48,302 bases of DNA from Oscillospiraceae bacterium (GTDB lineage: Bacteria > Bacillota > Clostridia > Oscillospirales > Oscillospiraceae). The stretch's first letter is position 1. Each line of letters starts with the position of its first letter. The translations under genes were made by a program, and so were the position numbers. The stretch is taken from the NCBI GenBank assembly GCA_024685535.1, contig JAIKVS010000181.1:1-48302 (forward strand), in the 5' to 3' direction. This document shows positions 8,213 through 16,268 of the stretch, in pieces. Below the pieces are notes generated by a model. It did not search any database and was not told where the DNA came from. It worked only from the letters and a program-made list of their open reading frames with translations.

Positions 8213-9154
8213 ATGGCATCAGTGACAGGCAGCAAATCAATACCGCCAGAAGACGCGCGCAGACTGATTTCCGCGCACGACGGCAACGTCGCCCTGCTGT
8301 ATATATGGCAGAGCCTGAACGGGCATTTCGACGATGAGGCCGCAGCAAGAGATCTCTGCATGACTGCAGGTGAAATAGCCGCAGCCCGGGAAAAACTCGA
8401 AAGGCTGTTTTCCCCGTCTTACAAGGGAGCTGACCAGCTTTCAGAAACTCCGGCATCTCCGGAAAAGAAAGCCCCGCCTTCAGATAACAAGCCGCCTCAA
8501 TACGGCTTGAGCGATGTCAGGGTGGTCCTTGAATCTGCAAACGATTTCAAGGGCGTAGTAGAAGAGGCAACGAGGATCCTCGGCAGAACGCTTTCTACTC
8601 CCGATATTTCAACACTTCTGGCTATATACGATCACCTTGGCATCCCTGCCGAGGTGATGATGGAACTGATAAATTACTGCCATGAGATCTCATTTGAACG
8701 ATTCGGACCTTCAAAGCGTGTATCCGTCAGCACCATATACAGAGAAGCATGCAGATGGGCAGACGAAGGGATCTTGACATTCGAGATCGCAGAAGATTAT
8801 ATTGCCGCGCAGAAGGAGATCAGCAGCAGGCTTTCCCGAATCGCAACAGTACTCAATCTTGATGCCCGGCGCATTACCGACACTCCGCTCAAGTATATAC
8901 GTTCATGGATAACTATGGGTTTTGATGATGAAACCATAGCCGAAGCATATGACAGAACATTTACCAACACCGGAAGCCTGAGCTGGAAGTATATGGATGC
9001 CATACTGAACAAATGGCACAATGCGGGAATCCACAGCTTAAAGCAGATCAGAGATAAGGAGCGCAAAGGCCCAAAAGCTCATACTACCAAAAGCAGCAGT
9101 GTGGACAGAGATGCAGTGGCGGCGATCCTGAACGATTCTAAGAATAAGGACTGA
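8213..9154 (+). CDS. DnaD domain-containing replication initiation protein
   Basis: A primosome protein of the Gram-positive DnaD/DnaB type, acting in loading the replicative helicase at origins or stalled forks. It has 313 residues: an N-terminal winged-helix-like region (about 10-75, DARRLISAHDGNVALLYIWQ), a charged linker, then two DnaD-like helical domains (about 105-180 and 190-265). The second contains the YIRSWITMGFDDETIAEAYD stretch related to the DnaD YxxxI motif. The ATG at 8213 lies downstream of a good promoter and has GGAGG upstream at a rather long 12-nt spacing. The next gene, a DnaC-like ATPase, starts 6 nt after the stop, so the two probably act together as initiator and loader. 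Confidence 0.9.
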   Translation: MASVTGSKSIPPEDARRLISAHDGNVALLYIWQSLNGHFDDEAAARDLCMTAGEIAAAREKLERLFSPSYKGADQLSETPASPEKKAPPSDNKPPQYGLSDVRVVLESANDFKGVVEEATRILGRTLSTPDISTLLAIYDHLGIPAEVMMELINYCHEISFERFGPSKRVSVSTIYREACRWADEGILTFEIAEDYIAAQKEISSRLSRIATVLNLDARRITDTPLKYIRSWITMGFDDETIAEAYDRTFTNTGSLSWKYMDAILNKWHNAGIHSLKQIRDKERKGPKAHTTKSSSVDRDAVAAILNDSKNKD

Positions 9155-9160
9155 TAATAA

Positions 9161-10159
9161 ATGCCGTACGACGGAAAGATACTTGCCAGAGCCCGGGCTG
9201 AGCTTGCCCGAACAAGGCAGGAAAACGAAGAGGAACAAGGCAGGCGCTACAGGCTTGCAAGTTCAAAGATAGAACAGCTTGGTATCCTTGATTCGAAGCT
9301 CCGCGCTCAAATGACGGAACTTGTGCGTGTCACCATCTCAAAAAGGCCGGACTTGAAGCAGAGGATAAAGGAAATAGAGACAGAAAACCTTGAGCTGCAG
9401 GCACAGAGGGCGGAGATGCTCGTTGAAGCCGGATTTCCGATCGACTATCTAGACGATATTTACAGCTGCGAAAAATGCCATGATACCGGGGTTTTTGAGG
9501 GCAGGCAGTGCAGCTGTCTCAGCAGGATATACAACCGTATCCTCACGGAGGAGCTGAGCCCGCTCATGAGAAGCGGAAACGAGAGTTTTGATAACTTTGA
9601 CCTTACTTTCTATCCTGCTGAATATGATTTTTCTCTTTCAGCATCTCCCAGAGAGGTTATGCGGCTGGTCTGCGAACGCTGCAGGAGATTTGCAGAAGCC
9701 TTCCCCGATGACGGCACCAATCTCCTGATGCAGGGCGGAACAGGTCTCGGAAAGACGTATCTTTCCGCCTGCATTGCCAAAGTCGTATCCGGCAAAGGGT
9801 ACAGCGTTTGCTATGACAGCGCAGCAGCCGCTTTTGAGGCCTTTGAGAAGCAGAAATTCTCCAGAGATCCTGATGAAGCGGAGCGAGCAGCGGCAAGAGT
9901 CAGCCGCATGCTGGACTGCGACCTCATGATACTGGACGATCTAGGCACAGAAATGGTCACTTCACTTACGGCAAGCGCACTTTATACCCTTATAAACTCA
10001 AGGATCATTAACAGAAAGCCCATCATCATCAGCACCAACTGCTCTAATGAGGAACTCACGAGGAAATACAATCCCCAGATCTGTTCAAGGATATCCGGTG
10101 AGTTCAAAACACTGCCTTTCTGCGGGAGCGACATACGCATCCTTAAGAAAACGCGCTGA
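9161..10159 (+). CDS. DnaC/DnaI-like helicase loader ATPase
   Basis: AAA+ ATPase that loads the replicative helicase onto single-stranded DNA. Of 332 residues, the N-terminal half is helical and charged. A zinc-binding cluster follows at Cys103, Cys106, Cys117 and Cys119 (CEKCHDTG...CSC). The ATPase core has the Walker A motif GGTGLGKTY (192-200) and Walker B LMILDDLG. The zinc cluster upstream of the AAA+ domain resembles Bacillus DnaI. It is co-transcribed with the DnaD gene (6-nt gap). IstB-type transposon ATPases share this core, but no transposase is nearby. Confidence 0.9.
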   Translation: MPYDGKILARARAELARTRQENEEEQGRRYRLASSKIEQLGILDSKLRAQMTELVRVTISKRPDLKQRIKEIETENLELQAQRAEMLVEAGFPIDYLDDIYSCEKCHDTGVFEGRQCSCLSRIYNRILTEELSPLMRSGNESFDNFDLTFYPAEYDFSLSASPREVMRLVCERCRRFAEAFPDDGTNLLMQGGTGLGKTYLSACIAKVVSGKGYSVCYDSAAAAFEAFEKQKFSRDPDEAERAAARVSRMLDCDLMILDDLGTEMVTSLTASALYTLINSRIINRKPIIISTNCSNEELTRKYNPQICSRISGEFKTLPFCGSDIRILKKTR

Positions 10160-10172
10160 ACGGAGGAACAAT

Positions 10173-11198
10173 ATGCAGCATGAGATAGTCTCTTCTGCTC
10201 CCCTGCTCGACAGCAGCGGCAACATTGCCGAACCGGGTTTCGCCAGAAGTCTTCTGCCGATATACTCAAAGTCGGCAGTAAAAGCCTCTCCTTTCAGGCT
10301 GAAGGAATGGGATTACTATCTTGTTAACAACGGAGACTTCGCGCTTGCACTGACGATAGACGATAACGGCTATATGGGTCTTGATTCCATTTCCCTTCTT
10401 GATTTCAGACGCGGGCTGAACATCACAAAAAGCCCCATGTGCTTCATGCCGCTTGGGAAAGTCGGTCTGCCGGAAACTTCCATTAAAGGAGACACAAGGC
10501 ATTCAGGCAAAGGATATGAAATAGTTTTCGAAAACCCCGGCACCGGTATCCGCCGCCTAAAGGCGCATATGGACAGGTTCGGTCCGAAGGGCTCCATTGA
10601 CGCGGATGTTACGCTGACAGACGAGCCCGAGGAGAGCATGGTCATATGCACTCCTTTCGAAAAGAAAGCCCACTTTTATTTCAATCAGAAGATAAATTGC
10701 CTGCGCGCATCCGGAACGGTAAAATACGGAGCAGAAGAATACATCTTCTCCCCGGACACAAGTTTCGCCGTACTCGACTGGGGACGCGGAGTATGGACAT
10801 ACCACAACACATGGTACTGGGGTTCCGCATCATACCACATCGACGGAGTTCCTTTCGGCTGGAACATAGGCTACGGGTTCGGCAACACCTCTGCCGCCTC
10901 AGAAAACATGCTCTTCTACAATGGTAAGGCGCATAAGCTGTCACAAGTCAGATTCAACATTCCCGGCGGTGAGAAGGATTTCCTTTCTCCCTGGACATTC
11001 AGTTCCGACGACGGCCGTTTTGAGATGGGCTTCGTGCCCGTTATGGACAGGGCTTCATGCACTGACCTGAAGCTGATAAAGTCCGACCAGCATCAGGTTT
11101 TCGGACGCTTTTCAGGAAAGGCAGTTCTGGATGACGGTACAGTGCTGGAAATCCGCGATTTCCCGGGATTTGCCGAAAAAGTTGAGAACAAGTGGTAA
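10173..11198 (+). CDS. DUF2804 domain-containing protein
   Basis: A 341-residue soluble protein of the DUF2804 family, whose biochemical role is unknown to me. Recognisable features are the N-terminal SPFRLKEWDYYLVNNGDFAL segment, a beta-rich body, and the DWGRGVWTYHNTWYWGSASY motif around residue 200, rich in Trp and Tyr. The fold suggests a lipocalin or glycan-binding-like barrel, but that is inference. The ATG at 10173 is preceded by GGAGG (10162-10166). It lies 13 nt after the helicase loader, so it may be read from the same promoter, although no functional link is evident. Confidence 0.8.
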   Translation: MQHEIVSSAPLLDSSGNIAEPGFARSLLPIYSKSAVKASPFRLKEWDYYLVNNGDFALALTIDDNGYMGLDSISLLDFRRGLNITKSPMCFMPLGKVGLPETSIKGDTRHSGKGYEIVFENPGTGIRRLKAHMDRFGPKGSIDADVTLTDEPEESMVICTPFEKKAHFYFNQKINCLRASGTVKYGAEEYIFSPDTSFAVLDWGRGVWTYHNTWYWGSASYHIDGVPFGWNIGYGFGNTSAASENMLFYNGKAHKLSQVRFNIPGGEKDFLSPWTFSSDDGRFEMGFVPVMDRASCTDLKLIKSDQHQVFGRFSGKAVLDDGTVLEIRDFPGFAEKVENKW

Positions 11199-11205
11199 TT
11201 AATCC

Positions 11206-11234
11206 TTGTAAGCAAGTGCTCAGTATTGTATAAT
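11206..11234 (+). promoter_or_regulatory. Promoter of the E2-like acyltransferase gene
   Basis: TTGTAA (11206-11211), a 17-nt spacer and TATAAT (11229-11234), about 44 nt upstream of the chosen ATG. Confidence 0.7.
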
Positions 11235-11277
11235 AACTCAACAAAATTTAAAATTTTTGAATCATCCGGAGGCTTAT

Positions 11278-12153
11278 ATGGCTTCACCAAGACGTGCAGG
11301 TGACCGAAAAGACGGAAGACTAATCCGTTCGCTGCCTGCTTTTTCCAAATTCATTCCATTCATTATGCCCGAACGGAACGACGCTCTTATCAACTATGAG
11401 GAAACTTTCGATATTTCCGCAGTTGAAAGATGCCTCCGCAGACTCAGAGTGGAAGGCTATAAGGGTATAGGCATGCTGCACTTCTTCATCGCAGCGTATA
11501 TCCGTGGCGTATCTCTTCTTCCGGGAATCAACCGGTTCATCGCAGGGCGCAGAATATATGCGCATAACGATATAGAAGTCGTTATGGCTGTTAAGCGAGC
11601 TATTTCAATAGACGCCACAGAGACCACCATCAAAGTCCATTTTGAACCGACCGACACCATTTTTGATGTATACCACAAGCTCAATGAAAAGATTGAGGAG
11701 ATAAAGGCTGATACCGGCAACAACAACACGGAGGAAATTGCCGAGGTACTCTGTAAAGCTCCCCGCTTCCTGCTCCGCTTTGCTATATGGGTACTCAAGG
11801 TCCTAGATTATTTCGGCTGGCTTCCTGTCACACTCACTGAGGCAAGCCCATTCCACGGTTCCATGATCATTACCGACATGGGATCCCTCAGGATCGGTCC
11901 TGTGTTCCACCATATATACAATTTCGGTACTTTGCCTGTATTCCTTGCATTCGGCGCCAAACGAACGGCATACGAACTGAACAGGCATGGCGAGGCCGAA
12001 AAGAAAAAGTACATCGACTTCAAAGCAGTGCTCGATGAAAGGATAGTGGACGGCCACTATTATGCGCAGTTCCTGCAGGCTTACAGATACCTGTTTGCGC
12101 ATCCCGAAGTCGTTGAGAATCCGCCCTCACGAGTAAACGAGGACATTATGTAA
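11278..12153 (+). CDS. E2-like / chloramphenicol acetyltransferase-fold acyltransferase homologue
   Basis: The 291-residue protein matches the catalytic-domain fold of 2-oxoacid dehydrogenase E2 and CAT enzymes but has no lipoyl or peripheral-subunit-binding domain. The N-terminal region has IMPERNDALINYEE. The C-terminal motif reads DERIVDG where classical E2 enzymes have DHRxxDG, so the catalytic His is Glu. From memory, stand-alone clostridial relatives also carry DER here, so this looks like a family trait rather than a local mutation. The substrate is unknown and no E1 or E3 genes are near. The ATG at 11278 has GGAGG (11268-11272). The gene ends in a strong hairpin terminator. Confidence 0.75.
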   Translation: MASPRRAGDRKDGRLIRSLPAFSKFIPFIMPERNDALINYEETFDISAVERCLRRLRVEGYKGIGMLHFFIAAYIRGVSLLPGINRFIAGRRIYAHNDIEVVMAVKRAISIDATETTIKVHFEPTDTIFDVYHKLNEKIEEIKADTGNNNTEEIAEVLCKAPRFLLRFAIWVLKVLDYFGWLPVTLTEASPFHGSMIITDMGSLRIGPVFHHIYNFGTLPVFLAFGAKRTAYELNRHGEAEKKKYIDFKAVLDERIVDGHYYAQFLQAYRYLFAHPEVVENPPSRVNEDIM

Positions 12154-12160
12154 AAAGACA

Positions 12161-12198
12161 AAAAGATCCGGTCCCAAAAGACCGGATCTTTTTTTATC
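12161..12198. terminator. Bidirectional intrinsic terminator
   Basis: Perfect inverted repeat: left arm 12161-12173, loop 12174-12179, right arm 12180-12192. The left arm starts with an A-run and the right arm runs into seven or more T. It separates the plus-strand acyltransferase gene from the convergent murC. Confidence 0.93.
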
Positions 12199-12206
12199 CG
12201 AAACGT

Positions 12207-13574
12207 TTATTTTACCAGATCCTCACCGATCCTGTATACGTCCCCCGCTCCGACGGTAAGCACCAGATCTCCCGGTCTGGCAATGCTCCTGAGCGCATTT
12301 TCAAGTTCTGAGAACGTGGGGTAAAAACAGGCCCCATCTATCTTCTCAGCAAGGTCTGCCGATGAAATTCCGATGGTATTTGTTTCTCTGGCCGCATATA
12401 TTTCGGCAAGGATCGTAACATCCGCTCTGGACAGCTGCTCCACGAAACTGTCAAACAGGGCTGCGGTCCTTGAATAGGTATGTGGCTGGAAAACAAGAAC
12501 AGTCCTGTTATAGTTGAGTTTCTCCACTGCGTCGAGGAGCGCTTTCAGTTCGCCTGGATGGTGCGCATAGTCATCATAAACATCCGCACCATTATACTTT
12601 CCCTTAAACTCAAAGCGTCTGCCTGCGCCGTTGAATCCGGCGAGCCCGTATTTCACGGCACTCGGCCTCACTCCGAGGCAGATGGATGCCGCCGTGGCGG
12701 CAAGCGCATTTTTTACATTGTGCTCACCCGGAACATGGAGCGTAACATCTGTGAAAGGCATGCCGTTATAGATAATGTCGAATTCCGTGACCGAGCCGTG
12801 GTATCTTATGTTTTCAGCATGTACGTCTGCCTCTTCACTGAGGCCGAACGTCATTACCTTCTTTGCCGTCCCGGCAATTGCATCCATGGTGTTTTTATCA
12901 TCATAATTAGCCACGACATATCCGAACTCCGGAACTTTGTCTGCAAATGTCCTGAAGGAATGCTTAATATCGTCTATGTCCTTGAAGAAGTCCAAATGGT
13001 CAGCTTCTATGTTCAGTATCACAGCAATCGTGGGATAGAACGAGAGGAAGGAATTATAATACTCACAGGCCTCCATAACTATCGTACTGCCTCTGCCTAC
13101 ACGGTGACCGGCGTTGAGAAGAGGAAGCGTGCCGCCGATCATAACGGTGGGATCCTTTTCCGCTGCCATCAGGATATGGGTACACATGGACGTTGTGGTC
13201 GTTTTGCCGTGGGTCCCGGAGATGCACAGAGCATTGGCATATCCTCTCGAGATCGCGCCCCAGGCCTGGGTCCGCTCGAAAACCGGTATACCTCTTCTTC
13301 TGGCTTCCGCAACTTCCGGGTTCTCATCATGAACCGCCGCTGTGCGTACCACGAAATCCACATCATATGCTATGTTTTCCGCATGATGTCCCTTGAAGAC
13401 GGTTATACCGGCATTTTTCAAAGCCATGACGTTTGGCCCTTCGCTTATGTCGGATCCCGTTACTACTATTCCCATGCCTTTCAGCACCTCCGCAAGAGAG
13501 GACATGGAAACACCGCCGATGCCTATAAGATATCCCTTTCTCCCGGGTGACATATAATTTTCAAAATCAGCCAT
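12207..13574 (-). CDS. murC: UDP-N-acetylmuramate--L-alanine ligase
   Basis: Cytoplasmic Mur ligase that adds L-Ala to UDP-MurNAc, the first amino acid of the peptidoglycan stem. It has 455 residues with the N-terminal UDP-binding Rossmann domain (GYLIGIGGVSMSSLAEVL), the ATP P-loop GTHGKTTTTS near residue 115, and the C-terminal domain with VYDDYAHHPGELKALLDA. The ATG at 13574 has GGAGGG immediately upstream; the extra upstream codons to 13592 are not needed. It is monocistronic between a shared terminator and its own promoter. Confidence 0.97.
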   Translation of the reverse strand: MADFENYMSPGRKGYLIGIGGVSMSSLAEVLKGMGIVVTGSDISEGPNVMALKNAGITVFKGHHAENIAYDVDFVVRTAAVHDENPEVAEARRRGIPVFERTQAWGAISRGYANALCISGTHGKTTTTSMCTHILMAAEKDPTVMIGGTLPLLNAGHRVGRGSTIVMEACEYYNSFLSFYPTIAVILNIEADHLDFFKDIDDIKHSFRTFADKVPEFGYVVANYDDKNTMDAIAGTAKKVMTFGLSEEADVHAENIRYHGSVTEFDIIYNGMPFTDVTLHVPGEHNVKNALAATAASICLGVRPSAVKYGLAGFNGAGRRFEFKGKYNGADVYDDYAHHPGELKALLDAVEKLNYNRTVLVFQPHTYSRTAALFDSFVEQLSRADVTILAEIYAARETNTIGISSADLAEKIDGACFYPTFSELENALRSIARPGDLVLTVGAGDVYRIGEDLVK

Positions 13575-13665
13575 ATTCCCTCCGAAAAGCAATAAAAGAT
13601 GGTTGATGGAAAAAACAATAGATGTTAGAATATCTGAAAAAACAGAAAGCCTTTCAACGGCAAAT

Positions 13666-13694
13666 ATTATAGTATCGATTCACCGCCATTGCAA
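13666..13694 (-). promoter_or_regulatory. murC promoter
   Basis: On the minus strand, TTGCAA (13689-13694), a 17-nt spacer and TATAAT (13666-13671), about 90 nt upstream of murC. Confidence 0.7.
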
Positions 13695-13747
13695 GAAGAA
13701 TCCCTTTGCAGGAATTCTTTCGGGGGCGGTTTTCAGAGGTGTTCAGT

Positions 13748-14335
13748 ATGGATATGGACAGTATACGCTCAGCATGCCTAAACTGCGAACTGTGCGGACT
13801 TGCCTCCGGCAGGACCAGACTCGTTTTCGGTGACGGTAACGAAAACGCAGAGGTGATGCTCATAGGCGAGGGTCCCGGTGAGCAGGAAGACCTTCAGGGT
13901 ATCCCCTTCGTAGGGCCTGCCGGGAAATTGCTGGACACCATGCTGGAACTGATAGATCTCGACCGCAGCAAGGTATATATTGCCAACATGGTTAAATGCA
14001 GGCCTCCCCATAACCGCGATCCGAAGGACGAGGAAATAGCATGCTGCAGACCCTGGCTTGAACGCCAGATAAAAGTCGTTTCACCCAAGATCATAATATG
14101 CCTGGGCCGCATAGCCGCATGCTCGCTTATAGACAGCAAGTTCAAGATCACAAGAGAGCACGGGCAGTGGTTCGATAAAGGCGGCATTGAATGCACTGCG
14201 ATATACCATCCGTCGGCACTTCTGCGGGATCCGGGCAAGAGGCCGGAGACCTTTGAAGATCTGCGCGGCATAAGACAAAAGATAAGAGACATCTGTGTGA
14301 GGACATATGATTCAATTCCATCCGGTAACACTTAA
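13748..14335 (+). CDS. Uracil-DNA glycosylase, family 4 (4Fe-4S)
   Basis: Removes uracil from DNA, starting base-excision repair. The 195-residue protein has the family 4 iron-sulfur ligand pattern Cys13-x2-Cys16, Cys84 and Cys100. It also has the active-site motif GEGPGEQEDLQG (40-51), the FVGPAGKLLD stretch, KCRPPHNRDP, and the C-terminal HPSALLRDP loop. The ATG at 13748 is preceded by AGAGG. Its 3' end overlaps the next gene by 29 nt, indicating tight coupling. Confidence 0.92.
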   Translation: MDMDSIRSACLNCELCGLASGRTRLVFGDGNENAEVMLIGEGPGEQEDLQGIPFVGPAGKLLDTMLELIDLDRSKVYIANMVKCRPPHNRDPKDEEIACCRPWLERQIKVVSPKIIICLGRIAACSLIDSKFKITREHGQWFDKGGIECTAIYHPSALLRDPGKRPETFEDLRGIRQKIRDICVRTYDSIPSGNT

Positions 14336-15209
14336 CTGCAAAGCACTCATGGACCCGGTGATCTTCGCCGAAAACAGCAGGAGCGCCGATTTCAATTTCG
14401 GCAATATATATATCTGGGACAAGCGGTACAGACAGCTCGTCTCAAACATCGGTGACAGGATAGCCGTCAAGCTCCGCTACGAAGGAAAACCCACTTTCGT
14501 TTTTCCCATAGGCACCGGACCGCTGCGTCCGGCTATCGAGGCACTGCGCGAATACGCCTGCTTTAAAAAATACCCTTTCACCCTCAGAGGGATCACAGAG
14601 GAAAACCTGGCACTTCTGGAAAGCGAATATCCCGACTGTTTCGAGTATTCTGAGGATACTACCTGTTTCGATTACATATACAGCATCGAAAAGCTCGCAA
14701 CCTATGCCGGAAAAGCAATGCATGGAAAGAAAAACCACTGCAACAGGTTTGAGGCAGAGCATGAGTGGGAGTTCGTTCCGATAACGCGCGAGATCATACC
14801 CAATTGTCTCGATATGCTGCTGGTCTGGGACGAGGATAATTCCGAACGTCTCGACAAAAGCATCAGCTTTGAGCATGATGCGATAATCCGTGCCTTTGCA
14901 GCATATGAGGAACTGGGACTTCTCGGCGGCGTGCTCATCGCTGATGGTGAGATAGCCGGTTTCTCGATCGGTGAACCCGCGTGCTCCGACACATTCGACG
15001 TTCACTTTGAAAAGGCAGTATATTCCATGAACGGAGCCTATCCAATGGTGTGCCGTGAAATGTCAAGACTCGTGATGCAGAGATACCCTGATATCAGATT
15101 CATAAACCGCGAGGATGACATGGGTTTCGAGTCACTGAAGCAGTCAAAGCTTTCATATAAACCGGAGTATCTGCTGAAGAAATACACTGCGAGGTGGATC
15201 GATGGCTGA
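14307..15209 (+). CDS. DUF2156 / phosphatidylglycerol lysyltransferase C-terminal-like protein
   Basis: A 300-residue soluble protein resembling the C-terminal GNAT-like catalytic domain of MprF-type aminoacyl-phosphatidylglycerol synthases (DUF2156), without the membrane flippase part. Seen motifs include HGKKNHCNRFEAEHEWEF (about 139-156), GGVLIADGEIAGFSIGE, and the terminal NREDDMGFESLKQSKLSYKP. Stand-alone copies are common in Clostridia; their acceptor is not settled. It overlaps the glycosylase gene by 29 nt and the downstream acetyltransferase by 8 nt, so the three form one operon. Confidence 0.82.
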   Translation: MIQFHPVTLNCKALMDPVIFAENSRSADFNFGNIYIWDKRYRQLVSNIGDRIAVKLRYEGKPTFVFPIGTGPLRPAIEALREYACFKKYPFTLRGITEENLALLESEYPDCFEYSEDTTCFDYIYSIEKLATYAGKAMHGKKNHCNRFEAEHEWEFVPITREIIPNCLDMLLVWDEDNSERLDKSISFEHDAIIRAFAAYEELGLLGGVLIADGEIAGFSIGEPACSDTFDVHFEKAVYSMNGAYPMVCREMSRLVMQRYPDIRFINREDDMGFESLKQSKLSYKPEYLLKKYTARWIDG

Positions 15210-16020
15210 AGTGTTATACCGCCAGTACCGTCATGCGGACATTCCCGCACTGATATCACTCTGGGAGAGTATTTTCGGTGACGGTCCGGAGGTGGTTTCC
15301 GGCTTTTTCAAGGTATTGCCGGAAATCGGCAGCTGTTTTGTTGCCGAGCAGGACAGCAGGATAGCAGGCATGGCCAGTGTGATCACCGATCTTACGCTGA
15401 AAGGCGGCTGTTCCAGCACAAAATGCGCTTATATCTATGCAGTTGCCGTTGAATACAGTTTCAGAGGCGCAGGCATAGGCGGTACTCTCAGCCGCATGGC
15501 AGCCGATTTCGGCAGGAAAAACGGCGCCAGAATCATATCCACTCTTCCTGCAAACGAAGGTCTGTATTCCATGTATGAAAAGACCGCAGGACTTGAAAGG
15601 ACGCTCAGACGTGAAAAAACCGTATTCTCCGGTCATGCCTGTGCAGCAGAATCTCAAATGGTCTCCGTCTCTCCCGTGGAGTACAACAGGAAAAGAGAAG
15701 AGATCCTTTCAAAGGCCGCACACCTATCTGTCTCAGATAAGTGCATAGAGTTCCTCAAGACACTCTGTAACGCTTATGGCGGAGATTTATACGCCGGAGA
15801 AAATTTCTGCGCCGCAATGTATATTTCAGATGACTCTGTGTTTTTTCCTGAACTTCTTTGTCCGGACAGTGAAACGTCATCATTTCTCGCGCTCGGTGCA
15901 TCCATGAAAAATAAAGTCACTTCATACTGCTATCGCCCTTCTGATGAAGGCGAAAGATATATAGCCTATGCAGGAGATTTGGTTTACCATAATCCTGTCT
16001 GGAACATCACCTTCGAATAA
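15202..16020 (+). CDS. GNAT family N-acetyltransferase
   Basis: A 272-residue protein. The first 150 residues form a GNAT domain, with the acetyl-CoA-binding segment IYAVAVEYSFRGAGIGGTLS (about 76-95, matching the R/QxxGxG/A consensus) preceded by VAEQDSRIAGMASV. The C-terminal 120 residues are less conserved and may be a second, degenerate acyl-carrier-like half. The substrate cannot be deduced. It overlaps the DUF2156 gene by 8 nt. No terminator directly follows; hairpins appear 160-240 nt downstream. Confidence 0.82.
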   Translation: MAEVLYRQYRHADIPALISLWESIFGDGPEVVSGFFKVLPEIGSCFVAEQDSRIAGMASVITDLTLKGGCSSTKCAYIYAVAVEYSFRGAGIGGTLSRMAADFGRKNGARIISTLPANEGLYSMYEKTAGLERTLRREKTVFSGHACAAESQMVSVSPVEYNRKREEILSKAAHLSVSDKCIEFLKTLCNAYGGDLYAGENFCAAMYISDDSVFFPELLCPDSETSSFLALGASMKNKVTSYCYRPSDEGERYIAYAGDLVYHNPVWNITFE

Positions 16021-16087
16021 ATGCTTTCCTATTTCAGCCAATGGTTACAAGCGATAATTTTTCATTTAACATTTATGTAACATTTAG

Positions 16088-16107
16088 GATGTTGTTTACG
16101 TAACATC
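16088..16107. promoter_or_regulatory. Dyad in the 16021-16260 intergenic region
   Basis: GATGTT (16088-16093) and AACATC (16102-16107) form an inverted repeat, and TGTAACAT-like words recur just upstream (16075-16085). On the plus strand a weak promoter match, TTGTTT-17-TAGACT, starts within the dyad near 16091. No coding sequence was found in this 240-bp gap. Confidence 0.3.
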
Positions 16108-16179
16108 TTCATTGTAGACTAATGTCAACAGTGAGTGATTGTTTTTCATCTTTTTCATTTTGTCCTCAATATATAGCGG

Positions 16180-16205
16180 GAAGGAACGGAGCCATTCGTT
16201 CCTTC
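16180..16205 (+). terminator. Stem-loop, possible weak terminator
   Basis: GAAGGAACG (16180-16188) pairs with CGTTCCTTC (16197-16205) across an 8-nt loop. The following TTGCTTTAT is only moderately T-rich. Confidence 0.45.
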
Positions 16206-16224
16206 TTGCTTTATCTGAGAAACT

Positions 16225-16268
16225 AACATCAGCCGCAGCGGGTAAACACGGCTGATGTTTTTATTTTG
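16225..16268 (+). terminator. Intrinsic terminator on the plus strand
   Basis: AACATCAGCCG (16225-16235) pairs with CGGCTGATGTT (16249-16259), followed on the plus strand by a T-rich tail running into the end of the convergent DUF362 gene. It probably ends transcripts from the glycosylase/DUF2156/GNAT operon or from an RNA encoded in the gap. Confidence 0.7.

Noticed and set aside
12480-13550. Plus-strand reading frame of 356 codons opposite murC
   Set aside because: Complementary-strand shadow of a well-conserved gene; composition and sequence resemble no protein family.
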